This document shows, piece after piece, positions 43,033-50,992 of a stretch of 64,000 nucleotides of DNA (position 1 is its first letter; the number at the start of each line of letters is the position of its first letter). The translations under genes and the position numbers were made by a program. Origin of the DNA: Roseomonas fluvialis. Lineage in GTDB: Bacteria; Pseudomonadota; Alphaproteobacteria; Acetobacterales; Acetobacteraceae. The stretch lies in assembly GCF_022846615.1 (NCBI RefSeq), contig NZ_AP025637.1, positions 2,939,001 through 3,003,000 on the forward strand, in the 5' to 3' direction. Under the pieces are notes generated by a model. That model ran no database searches. It had not been told where the DNA came from and saw nothing but the letters and a program-made list of their open reading frames with translations.

Positions 43033-43992
43033 TCAGGCGTCGAGCAGGTCGAGCACCGAGGGGTGGAACAGCGCCTCGGGCGCGATCTCCCGTGCCGCCA
43101 GCCCGTCCGCAACCGCGTAGCGGATCATCGCCGCGATCTCGTCGCGGTTGCGCGCGACGCCATAGGGCCAGGGGTTGCCGCCCATCGCCGCGATCTGCGC
43201 CTCGGCCTCCGCCGCGATCCAGGGCAGCGAGACACGCAGCACGTTCACCAGGCGGAGTTCGTCCACCGACGCACGCTTGGCCGCGGTGAAGGCGCGGAAC
43301 AATTCCACCGGCAACCAGGGGTGGCGCTCCACCACGTCGCGGCGCACCGCCAAGCAATGCATGATCGGGAAGAATCCGGTGGCGTTGAACCAGGCCTGTT
43401 CCTCCGCGCGGGTGTCGGGCCACAGCCGATCCACCGGCGCGGAGCGGTCGACGAAGCAGCGTGGCGGGCGCGGGCCGATCAGCGCGTCGATCTCGCCGGC
43501 GGCGAGCGCCGCCTCCAGGTCGCGCCCCAGAGGCTTCACGTCGAAGCCGTCCGGCAGCGTGATGGCGATGCGCTCGCCACCGGTGCGCCAGGCGATGCCC
43601 TTCGTGTCCACCCCATACTGCTCCCGCAGGAAGCCGCGCACCCAGAGTGCCGCGGTCTGCTGGTATTCGGGCAGCCCAATGGTCCGCCCCGCGAGGTCCG
43701 CCGCGCTGCGGATGCCGCGGTCCGTGCGCACATACACCGCCGAATGCCGGAAGGCGCGCGAGAGGAATACCGGCACGCCGACATAGGGCGCATCGCCGCG
43801 CGCGGTGGTGACGATGTGGCTCCCCATCGAGAGTTCGGAAACATCGAACGCCTTGTCGCGCAGCGCGCGGCGAAAGATGTCCTCCGGTTCGCCCGGGATG
43901 AAGGTGATGTCGCAACCCGCGACGCGGAAGCGGCCATCCATCACCGGCCTGGTGCGGTCGGAAGTCGTGCAGGCAAGAGTGAGCGGAATCAT
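43033..43992 (-). CDS. 4,5-dihydroxyphthalate-decarboxylase-like / ABC-type substrate-binding-fold protein
   Basis: Protein of 319 residues without a signal peptide. It is related to Pht5 4,5-dihydroxyphthalate decarboxylase and the periplasmic-binding-protein fold that this family shares: IPLTLACTTSDRTRPVMDGR at the start, FDVSELSMGSHI near residues 49-60, and a C-terminal NPWPYGVARN. It is overlapped by the molybdenum hydroxylase large subunit by ATGA, so it is co-translated. A cytoplasmic decarboxylase acting on the oxidised product of that hydroxylase would make sense, but the family is often annotated as a binding protein and its true activity is uncertain. Confidence 0.75.
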   Translation of the reverse strand: MIPLTLACTTSDRTRPVMDGRFRVAGCDITFIPGEPEDIFRRALRDKAFDVSELSMGSHIVTTARGDAPYVGVPVFLSRAFRHSAVYVRTDRGIRSAADLAGRTIGLPEYQQTAALWVRGFLREQYGVDTKGIAWRTGGERIAITLPDGFDVKPLGRDLEAALAAGEIDALIGPRPPRCFVDRSAPVDRLWPDTRAEEQAWFNATGFFPIMHCLAVRRDVVERHPWLPVELFRAFTAAKRASVDELRLVNVLRVSLPWIAAEAEAQIAAMGGNPWPYGVARNRDEIAAMIRYAVADGLAAREIAPEALFHPSVLDLLDA

Positions 43993-46112
43993 GAGGCCGC
44001 GAGGTTCTCCGGCGTGAAGGGCATCGAACGCGGACGGATGCCGAGCGCATCGTGGATGGCATTCGCGATGGCGGCGATGGCGGGTGCCAGCGACGCCTCG
44101 CCGGCGCCCAGCGGCTTCTCGTCAGGCCGCGGGATCAGGCGCGTCTCGACGGCGGGAACTTCACTGAAGCGCAGGATCGGGTAGCTCTCCCAGTCGTCCG
44201 ACGTCACGGCGCGCGGGCCGAAGGCCACCGCTTCCTTCAGCGCCATCGACACGCCATGGATGGCGCCGCCCTCGTACTGGTTCGCCACGCCATCGGGGTT
44301 GATGACCTCCCCCACGTCGGCGGCGATCCACAGGCGCCGGCACATGACACGGTCCAGAGCCTCGATCTCGGCGGCCACCGCGCAATAGGCCCCGGTGTGC
44401 TTGTAGCACGCATAGGCCAGGCCGATGCCGAAGCCCTCGCGCTTCGTGCGCCCGCGCCAGCCGCACATCTCGGCCGCCAGTGACAGAACCTCCCGCCCGC
44501 GCGGGTCCTCGAGGTGCCGCAGGCGGAAATCGAGCGCATCCTCGCCCGCCATCTGCGCGAGTTCGTCCATCACGGATTCGATCGCAAACACATTCGCCGG
44601 CGCGCCCAGCCCCCGCAGCGCGGAGACCCGCAGCGGCATGGCATCCAGCCGCTTCACGCCGATGCGCAACTTCGGGATGCGATAGGCCGGCACCGCATTC
44701 CGCTGCGCCCCGCCGCCCGAGGCCAGCGGCGAGTTCAACGCATTCGGGATGGTGCGCGCCGGGTCCATGTACTCCACGGCGAGCAGCGTCGGCAGCGCGC
44801 CGCGGCCGGGGCGGGACGAATGGCCGTGGCTGATCACCTCCTCCTGCCAGGACGCGATGTTGCCCTGCGCGTCGAGCGACGCCTCGACATCCACCACCAT
44901 GGCCGAGGACATCGGTCCCCACCCGAGTTCCTCCGCGCGTGACCACAGCAGTCGGACCGGCCGCCCCGGCACCGCGCGCGCCGCCAGCGCCGCATCCAGC
45001 GCGACATCATCCGCGCCATTGTGCCCGTAGCAGCCCGCGCCTTCGACGTGGTGCACCAGGATGGCATCCTCGCCCATCGCGAAGGCCTTCGCGAGGTCGG
45101 CGCGCAAATTGTACACGCCCTGCGAATGGGTCCAGACCTCGAGCACTGCGCCATCCCAGCGCCCCACGGCGCAGCAGGTGCCGACCGACGCATGTGTGAC
45201 ATAGGGGCGGTGGAACGTCGCGCGCAGCGTCCGCGCCGGCGCCGCGGCTGGATCGTCGCGTTCCAGGATGACGGCGTGCTCGCCGGGTGCCGCGCGGAGC
45301 CAGTCAACCAGTGCGTGCTCCGGCGGCAGCGTGTCCTCCGCCGTCCAGTCGCAGCGCGCGGCCAAGCGCTCCGCCGCGCGCTCCGCATCATGTTCGTCCG
45401 CCGCGACCACCGCGAGGAACGACCCGTCCCGCGCCACCACCGCATCGCCCGGCAGCGCGCCGTCGCGCAGTGCGATCAGCCGCGCGCGCCGCGCCGGCGG
45501 GCGCACCACGCGCGCGTGCAGCATGCCCGGCAGGCGCAGGTCATGCACGAAGCGCGGCACGCCGAATACCTTGTCCGGCAGGTCGACACGCGCGGCCGAT
45601 GTGCCCGCCACGCGCCGCGCCGCGGGCGGCTTGGCGCGCGCATCCTCCGGCGCATCGCAGGCCAGCAGCGCCGCATCCGCCTGCGACCAGTACGACGCGA
45701 TGGTTCGCCCATCCGGCGCCAGGAACGCGCCGTCGTCGACGCGCAGCGCATCCATCGGCACGCCGCTGCGCTGCGCGGCCACCTGCAAGTGAATCGCGCG
45801 CGCGGCCGCGGCCGCGTGGCGCAACGCCATGCCGCTGTCCTGCACCGATAGGCTGCCGGAGGTGACACCCTCATTCGGGCTGCCCGGCGTGCTGGCTGCG
45901 GTCACGCGCACGCGGGTCAATGCCACGTCAAGCTCATCCGCCACGATCTGCGCGAGCGCCGTCAGGATTCCCTGCCCCAGTTCGACCTTGCCCGGCGTAA
46001 CCGTGACATGACCCGCTGCATCAAAGGCAAGCCATCGATCCAGGCGCGGGTTGTTCGCCAGGCTCCCCGGCAGCCTCCCCGGCGGTGCGGCGCGGCGATC
46101 GAGGTCACTCAT
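43989..46112 (-). CDS. Molybdopterin-binding large subunit of a two-subunit hydroxylase (IorB/nicotinate dehydrogenase-like)
   Basis: Protein of 707 residues of the xanthine-oxidase superfamily, aldehyde/isoquinoline oxidoreductase branch. Visible family regions: VTPGKVELGQGILTALAQIV, EGVTSGSLSVQDSG, GHNGADDVALDAAL, and LGAGEASLAPAI with the catalytic Glu in GAGE. Molybdenum hydroxylases insert water-derived oxygen into N-heterocycles or aldehydes. The N-terminus lacks a clear Tat signal. The start is linked to the 2Fe-2S subunit by ATGA and the end to the Pht5-like gene by ATGA. No FAD-binding subunit or c-type cytochrome gene is present here, so the electron acceptor is unclear. Confidence 0.9.
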   Translation of the reverse strand: MSDLDRRAAPPGRLPGSLANNPRLDRWLAFDAAGHVTVTPGKVELGQGILTALAQIVADELDVALTRVRVTAASTPGSPNEGVTSGSLSVQDSGMALRHAAAAARAIHLQVAAQRSGVPMDALRVDDGAFLAPDGRTIASYWSQADAALLACDAPEDARAKPPAARRVAGTSAARVDLPDKVFGVPRFVHDLRLPGMLHARVVRPPARRARLIALRDGALPGDAVVARDGSFLAVVAADEHDAERAAERLAARCDWTAEDTLPPEHALVDWLRAAPGEHAVILERDDPAAAPARTLRATFHRPYVTHASVGTCCAVGRWDGAVLEVWTHSQGVYNLRADLAKAFAMGEDAILVHHVEGAGCYGHNGADDVALDAALAARAVPGRPVRLLWSRAEELGWGPMSSAMVVDVEASLDAQGNIASWQEEVISHGHSSRPGRGALPTLLAVEYMDPARTIPNALNSPLASGGGAQRNAVPAYRIPKLRIGVKRLDAMPLRVSALRGLGAPANVFAIESVMDELAQMAGEDALDFRLRHLEDPRGREVLSLAAEMCGWRGRTKREGFGIGLAYACYKHTGAYCAVAAEIEALDRVMCRRLWIAADVGEVINPDGVANQYEGGAIHGVSMALKEAVAFGPRAVTSDDWESYPILRFSEVPAVETRLIPRPDEKPLGAGEASLAPAIAAIANAIHDALGIRPRSMPFTPENLAAS

Positions 46113-46567
46113 GCGCGCATCTCCGCCGCCGCGCGCTGCACCGCGCGAATGATTCGGTTGTGGCTGCCGCAGCGGCACAGATGGGGGTCGAGCGCGTCGC
46201 GGATCGCCCCATCATCCGGGTCGGGATCGCGCGCGAGCAGTGCCGCCGCCGCCACCAGGATGCCTGACAGGCAGAAGCCGCATTGCCCAGCCTGTTCGGC
46301 CAGGAAGGCGCGCTGCAACGGGTGCGGCGCAGCGGCCGACCCAAGCCCTTCCACCGTCGTCACGCTGCGCCCCGCCACGGCCTCCACGCCCATCGTGCAG
46401 GCATAGGCTGGTGCGCCATCCACCAGCACCACGCAGGCGCCGCACTGCTCGGCCCCGCAGCCGAAGCGCGGGCCGGACAGGCCACATTCCCCGCGCAGCA
46501 CATGCAGCAGCGGCGTGCCCTCCGCCACCACCTGCACCGTTGCGCCGTTCAGCGTGAAGGCAACCAT
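46109..46567 (-). CDS. (2Fe-2S)-binding small subunit of the molybdenum hydroxylase
   Basis: Protein of 152 residues with two clusters in the usual arrangement. The plant-ferredoxin-type motif FGCGAEQCGACVVLVDG (near 35-51) is followed by another ligand in AYACTMG. The second motif is GQCGFCLSGILVAAAALL and HLCRCGSHNRIIRA. It passes electrons from the molybdenum centre of the large subunit to an acceptor. The start at 46567 is 9 bp after the TctC gene's... transcription partner upstream side, that is, it opens the hydroxylase unit, and its stop overlaps the large-subunit start by ATGA. Confidence 0.93.
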   Translation of the reverse strand: MVAFTLNGATVQVVAEGTPLLHVLRGECGLSGPRFGCGAEQCGACVVLVDGAPAYACTMGVEAVAGRSVTTVEGLGSAAAPHPLQRAFLAEQAGQCGFCLSGILVAAAALLARDPDPDDGAIRDALDPHLCRCGSHNRIIRAVQRAAAEMRA

Positions 46568-46576
46568 GCCCGCTCC

Positions 46577-47542
46577 TCAGTTCGCAGTGATGCGGGCAAT
46601 GCGAATGCCCTCGGCCTGGCGGGTGATGTCCTCGCGCAGGAAACGGTCGAAGGCCTCGACGCTCATGGGGTTGACCAGGGCGCCGGCACGCTGCTGCGCC
46701 TCGCGCGTCGCGGGCAGGCCCATGATGCGGTTGACCTCGGCGGCGATGCGTTCGCGGATCGGCAGCGGCGTCGCCGCCGGCGCCATCAGGCCAAGCCAGA
46801 TGCTGGCCTCGTAGCCCGGCAGCACCTCGGCCACCGTCGGCGCATCCGGCAGCAGCGGGCTGCGCGCGGGACCGGTGGTGGCCAGCGCGCGTACACGCCC
46901 ACCGCGCGCCTGCTCTGTCATGGTGGGAATCGCGTCGAACATCATCGGGACCTGGCCGGCGATCAGCGCGGTGCGCGCCTCGTTCGATCCCCTGAACGGG
47001 ATGTGGGTGATCTCGATACCGGCCATGGCGCGGAATATCTCGCCCGCCACGTGATACGGCGTGCCCGGCCCCGAGGACGCGTAGTCGAGCTTGCCGGGAT
47101 TGGCCTTCGCATAGGCGATCAGCTCCGGCACCGAGTTCACGTTCAGCGACGGATGCACCACCAGCACGTGATGCGCGACATTGATGAAGGCCACCGCCGA
47201 GAGGTCCCGCATCAGCACATAGGGGCGGTTGGGCAGCAGCGTCTCGTTCGCCGTGTGCGTATTGGACATCAGCAGCAGCGTGTGTCCGTCCGGCTGCGCC
47301 TTGGCCACCGCATCGGCGCCGATCGTCCCGCCCGCGCCCGGCCGGTTCTCGATCACCACCGGCTGGCCGAAGGCCTGCTGCAGCGGCTCCTGGAGGAAGC
47401 GGCCCGCGACATCGGCCGACCCGCCGAGGCCGAAGGGAATGACGATGCGGATGGGGCGCGCGGGCCAAGCTTGCGCCACCGCGCCACGCGCGCCCAGCAG
47501 CGATGCGGCGCTCAGCGCCAGGGCCGTCCTGCGGTCGATCAT
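46577..47542 (-). CDS. TctC/Bug-family substrate-binding protein
   Basis: Periplasmic protein of 321 residues. The signal (MIDRRTALALSAASLLG) ends GAVAQ. The mature part has IRIVIPFGLGGSADVAGRF, in which the usual PGG is LGG, and GAGGTIGADAVAKAQPDGHT. It ends 9 bp before the start of the 2Fe-2S subunit gene on the same strand, so it is probably the first gene of the molybdenum hydroxylase unit. The bound ligand would then be the hydroxylase substrate or its precursor. A second TctC gene (42007-42969) lies at the other end of this unit. Confidence 0.92.
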   Translation of the reverse strand: MIDRRTALALSAASLLGARGAVAQAWPARPIRIVIPFGLGGSADVAGRFLQEPLQQAFGQPVVIENRPGAGGTIGADAVAKAQPDGHTLLLMSNTHTANETLLPNRPYVLMRDLSAVAFINVAHHVLVVHPSLNVNSVPELIAYAKANPGKLDYASSGPGTPYHVAGEIFRAMAGIEITHIPFRGSNEARTALIAGQVPMMFDAIPTMTEQARGGRVRALATTGPARSPLLPDAPTVAEVLPGYEASIWLGLMAPAATPLPIRERIAAEVNRIMGLPATREAQQRAGALVNPMSVEAFDRFLREDITRQAEGIRIARITAN

Positions 47543-47601
47543 GTCCTGTTCCTCCCGGGTCGATCCTGCATTTGTGGCATCGCGCCAGGGGGGCGCAAGT
47601 G

Positions 47602-48333
47602 TCACACCCAGTCGGGCACCTGCATCGCCGCATAGGCGTCGCGCAGCGCCGCCGCCCAGCCCTCGCGCACCCGGCGGAAATAGGAATCCTCCTCCGTGAT
47701 GCGCCGGTGCAGCGCGACGCGCTGCGTGCCTTCGCGCACCACCAGCAGGTCGAGCGGCATGCCCACCGTCAGGTTCGACCGCAGCGTGCCATCCATGCTG
47801 ATGAGCGCGAGCTTCACGCCATCGGCCAGCGAGACCTGCGGCGTCACGGCGCGATCGAGAATGGGCTTGCCGTACTTGTGCTCGCCGATCTGCAGGAAGG
47901 GCGTGTCGGCGGTGGCCTCGATGAAATTGCCCGCGGCGTAGATCATGAACAGCCGATGCCCCTGCCCCGCGATCTGCCCGCCCAGCAGCAGCGCGACATC
48001 GAAGCCCACGCCCTGCGCGCGCAGCGCGGGCCCGTCCGCGTCGAACACCGCGCGCACCGCCGCGCCAACGAGCTGCGCCGCGCGGAACATGGTGGGCACG
48101 CTTCGCAGCGTCTGCTGCTCGCCGTCCAGCCATAGCCCTTCCTGCAACCGGTTCCACACCGCCTGACTGATTGCGAGGTTGCCCGAGGACAACAGCGCCA
48201 GCACGCGGTCCCCCGGCACTTCCTCGACCTGCATCTTGGAAAAGGTGGAGATGTGATCGACGCCCGCATTGGTGCGCGTGTCGGACAGCAGCACCAGCCC
48301 CTGGTCGAGGAACAGGCCCACGCAATACGTCAT
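47602..48333 (-). CDS. Anbu proteasome-like peptidase
   Basis: Protein of 243 residues of the Ntn-hydrolase fold, the bacterial ancestral beta-subunit-like (Anbu/BPH) family. After removal of the initiator Met the N-terminal Thr2 (TYCVGLFLDQG) is the expected nucleophile. LLSDTRTNAGVDHISTFSKM holds the conserved Asp and Lys of the active site. It forms helical or ring-like assemblies in studied members; the substrate is unknown. It is encoded after the alpha-E and ATP-grasp genes with 9 bp spacing, the usual partners of Anbu. The transglutaminase-like gene normally found with them is not in this cluster. Confidence 0.92.
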   Translation of the reverse strand: MTYCVGLFLDQGLVLLSDTRTNAGVDHISTFSKMQVEEVPGDRVLALLSSGNLAISQAVWNRLQEGLWLDGEQQTLRSVPTMFRAAQLVGAAVRAVFDADGPALRAQGVGFDVALLLGGQIAGQGHRLFMIYAAGNFIEATADTPFLQIGEHKYGKPILDRAVTPQVSLADGVKLALISMDGTLRSNLTVGMPLDLLVVREGTQRVALHRRITEEDSYFRRVREGWAAALRDAYAAMQVPDWV

Positions 48334-48342
48334 GCGCGCCTC

Positions 48343-49281
48343 TCAGGAATGGAGGTAGAAGGCGCCGATCTCCGCACCCAGGTCGATGCTGCGGTCGATC
48401 TTGCGCGTCAGGAACTGGTGCAACCCCTCGCCCATGATGTCCTCGATGCGCGAGAATTTCAGACGCGCATGGATCTCGCCCGCCAGGCGGTGGCATTCCC
48501 CGCGCTGCCCGCCATGCGCGGCCGCCAGCCCGTCCAGCGTCTCCTCGATGCGCGCGTAGCACGCCACCATCGACCGCGGCAGTTCGTGGCGCAGCAGCAG
48601 CATCTCCGCGATCCGCCGCGGATCGAGCCGTGCGCGATAGATGTGGTGATAGGCCCGCAGTGCCGACACCGACCGCAGGATCGCCTGCCAGTGCAGGTAG
48701 GCCAGTGCGCCACCCTCCTCCACGTCGCTCAGCGCATGGTGGTGCGTGTCGAGCACGCGCGCGGTGTTGTCGGCGCGTTCCAGCATGGTGCCCAGCCGCA
48801 CGAAGCGCCAGGCCTCGCCGCGCAGCATGGTGTCGGCATAGGCGCCGTTGAACAGCACCGTTCGCTGCTTCATCCAGTCGAGGAAGTCCGGCAGGTTGTC
48901 GGGCGCGAAGGTTGCCTCGGTGCTGCGGCGTGCCTGTGACCAGGTCTCGTTCACCGCCTCCCACATGTCGACCGTGAGCGCTGTGCGCACGGCACGCCCG
49001 TTGCGCCGCGCCGCCTCGATGCAGGACATGATCGAGGACGGATTCTCGGGATCGGCGGCGAGGTAGCGGACCACGTTTTCCTGCGTGAGCGGCGCGCCCT
49101 TGTCGCGGAATCCCGGCTCGCAGCCGGTGGCCACCAGCAGCGCGTGCCACGCCGTGTCGCGCTGCCCCGCGCCGGTCAGCGACGCCATGCGCAGCGCCAC
49201 CTGCAGACCGCGCGCATTGTTGCCCGCGCGCTCGACATAGCGGCCGAGCCAGTACAGGCTGGATGCGGTGCGGCTCAGCAT
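48343..49281 (-). CDS. Alpha-E domain-containing protein
   Basis: Protein of 312 residues, helical throughout, with the family opening MLSRTASSLYWLGRYVERAG and WRFVRLGTMLERADNTARVL further on, ending DRSIDLGAEIGAFYLHS. The alpha-E family is encoded almost always with a circularly permuted ATP-grasp protein and often with transglutaminase and Anbu. It has been proposed to act with the ATP-grasp ligase in synthesising a peptide-like modification. The start at 49281 lies inside the last seven bases of the ATP-grasp gene, so the two are translationally coupled. Confidence 0.92.
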   Translation of the reverse strand: MLSRTASSLYWLGRYVERAGNNARGLQVALRMASLTGAGQRDTAWHALLVATGCEPGFRDKGAPLTQENVVRYLAADPENPSSIMSCIEAARRNGRAVRTALTVDMWEAVNETWSQARRSTEATFAPDNLPDFLDWMKQRTVLFNGAYADTMLRGEAWRFVRLGTMLERADNTARVLDTHHHALSDVEEGGALAYLHWQAILRSVSALRAYHHIYRARLDPRRIAEMLLLRHELPRSMVACYARIEETLDGLAAAHGGQRGECHRLAGEIHARLKFSRIEDIMGEGLHQFLTRKIDRSIDLGAEIGAFYLHS

Positions 49282-50807
49282 CCCGAGCCGCCCTGCGACT
49301 GCGATTGCGACTGTGATTGCGACCCGGACTGTGACTGGGATTGCGACTGCGACTGCGACTGCCCCTGCAGCGGGCGCGCGATGTCGGCGGGGTCGTCCTC
49401 CAGCACCCAGGTGTCCTTGGTGCCACCGCCCTGGGAGGAATTCACCACCAGCGATCCCTCGCGCAGCGCGACACGGGTCAGCCCGCCGGGCACCACGCGC
49501 ACCTCCTTGCCCGACAGGATGAAGGGCCGCAGGTCGACATGCCGCGGCGCGATACCCTTTTCCACCAGCGTCGGCACGGTGGACAGCGCAAGCGTCGGCT
49601 GCGCGATGTATTCGCCCGGCCGCGCCTTGATGCGCGCTGCGAATTCCATGCGCTGGTCGGTCGTGCTGTGCGGCCCGACCAGCATCCCGTAGCCGCCCGA
49701 CCCGTGGGTCAGCTTCACTACCAGCTCGTGCAGGTTGTCGAGCACATAGGCGCGATGGTCTTCGCGCTCGCACAGGTAGGTCGGCACGTTCTGCAGCAGC
49801 GGTTCCTCGGCCAGGTAGAAGCGGATCATCTCCGGCACGTAGGGATAGACCGCCTTGTCGTCGGCGATGCCGGCCCCGGGCGCATTGGCCAGCGCGACAT
49901 TGCCCGCCTTGTAAGCCGCCATCAGCCCCGGCACGCCCAGCACGCTCTCGGGCCGGAACACGCGCGGATCGAGGTAGTCGTCGTCGATGCGGCGATAGAT
50001 CACGTCCACGCGCTGCGGGCCCGCCGTGGTGCGCATGAACACCACGTCATCCTCGACGAACAGGTCAGGGCCTTCCACGACTTCCACGCCCATCTCGTCG
50101 GCCAGGAAGCAGTGTTCGTAATAGGCGGAATTGTACGACCCCGGCGTCAGGATCGCCACGCGCGGCGCGCCGCGGCAGCCGGGTGGCGCGACCGACTTCA
50201 GCGTCTCGAGCAGTTCCTCGGGATAATGCCCGACGGGGGCGATGCGGTGCGCCGCGCAGATACCTGGGAACAGGCGGAGCATCGCCTCGCGCCCCTCCAG
50301 CATGTACGAGACACCCGATGGCGTGCGGCAATTATCCTCGAGCACCCAGAACTCGTGCGGGCTGGTGCGCACCACGTCGATGCCCGCGATATGCGTGTAG
50401 ACGCCGCCGGGCGGCGTGAAGCCGGCCATCTCGGGGCGGAAGGCCTCGTTGTCGCGCACCAGTGCGGCGGGGATGTGCCCGGCGCGCAGGATCTCCTGCT
50501 TCCCGTACACATCCGCCAGGAACATGTTCAGCGCGCGCACCCGCTGCACCAGGCCGCGCGACAGCGCATCCCATTCGGCGCGCGCAAGGATTCGCGGAAT
50601 GATGTCGAAGGGGATCAACCGTTCCGGATCCCCGCCCTCACCATAGACGGCAAAGGTGATTCCGATGCGTTTGAACAGCAGTTCGGCCTCGTGCCGGCGC
50701 TGTTCCAGCGCGGCACGTGGAGTCGCGGCCAGCCAGCGCGCGATCTCGGCATAGGGTCCGCGAACGAGGCCATCGGCCGTCATTTCGTCGAAGGCGGGTG
50801 TGGTCAT
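49275..50807 (-). CDS. Circularly permuted ATP-grasp protein
   Basis: Protein of 510 residues of the circularly permuted type 2 ATP-grasp family. Visible hallmarks: FKRIGITFAVYGEGGDPERL, AFRPEMAGFTPPGGVYTHIA, FWVLEDNCRTPSGVSYMLEG, and VVKLTHGSGGYGMLVGP. The C-terminus NSSQGGGTKDTWVLEDD is normally close to the end. Here it is extended by ten QS dipeptides with one GS inserted, ending GGSGC. The enzyme is expected to make an ATP-dependent amide or peptide bond. The ATG at 50807 is taken as the start; an in-frame GTG at 50813 has GGAGGA at a better distance (10 bases) and could be the true start. Confidence 0.92.
   Translation of the reverse strand: MTTPAFDEMTADGLVRGPYAEIARWLAATPRAALEQRRHEAELLFKRIGITFAVYGEGGDPERLIPFDIIPRILARAEWDALSRGLVQRVRALNMFLADVYGKQEILRAGHIPAALVRDNEAFRPEMAGFTPPGGVYTHIAGIDVVRTSPHEFWVLEDNCRTPSGVSYMLEGREAMLRLFPGICAAHRIAPVGHYPEELLETLKSVAPPGCRGAPRVAILTPGSYNSAYYEHCFLADEMGVEVVEGPDLFVEDDVVFMRTTAGPQRVDVIYRRIDDDYLDPRVFRPESVLGVPGLMAAYKAGNVALANAPGAGIADDKAVYPYVPEMIRFYLAEEPLLQNVPTYLCEREDHRAYVLDNLHELVVKLTHGSGGYGMLVGPHSTTDQRMEFAARIKARPGEYIAQPTLALSTVPTLVEKGIAPRHVDLRPFILSGKEVRVVPGGLTRVALREGSLVVNSSQGGGTKDTWVLEDDPADIARPLQGQSQSQSQSQSQSGSQSQSQSQSQGGSGC
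49296..49361 (-). repeat. Hexanucleotide tandem repeat encoding a Gln-Ser tail
   Basis: Eleven 6-bp units. Read on the minus strand they give six QS, one GS, then four QS. Codons alternate between CAG/CAA and TCG/TCC/TCA, so the DNA is diverged but the protein is kept regular. Because the unit is a multiple of three, changes in copy number would keep the frame. It lies 15 bases from the overlapping start of the alpha-E gene. Confidence 0.95.
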
Positions 50808-50992
50808 GGTCACCGGCGCGAAGTCCTCCGTCCCCGAGCCTTGCCGTTCACGACCGCCGAACGCAAGCCCGCGATGGTGCGCCCCGGCCCGGGCCGCGCG
50901 ACCTTTGCCCAGGAAGCGGGCGATGCGTGCCCCGGTATGGGCAGCCACCGCACCCCGCCCTATCGTCTCGCGCCCCGCCAGGAGAACCCCGC

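Noticed and set aside
49296-49361. Phase-variable simple-sequence repeat
   Set aside because: The unit is 6 bp and the copies are diverged, so copy-number change would not shift the frame; only length variation is possible.
46577-49426. A 949-residue minus-strand frame that joins a TctC gene to upstream sequence
   Set aside because: Only the part from 47542 downwards has TctC features and a signal peptide. The upstream extension covers the Anbu and alpha-E genes in another frame and is not coding.
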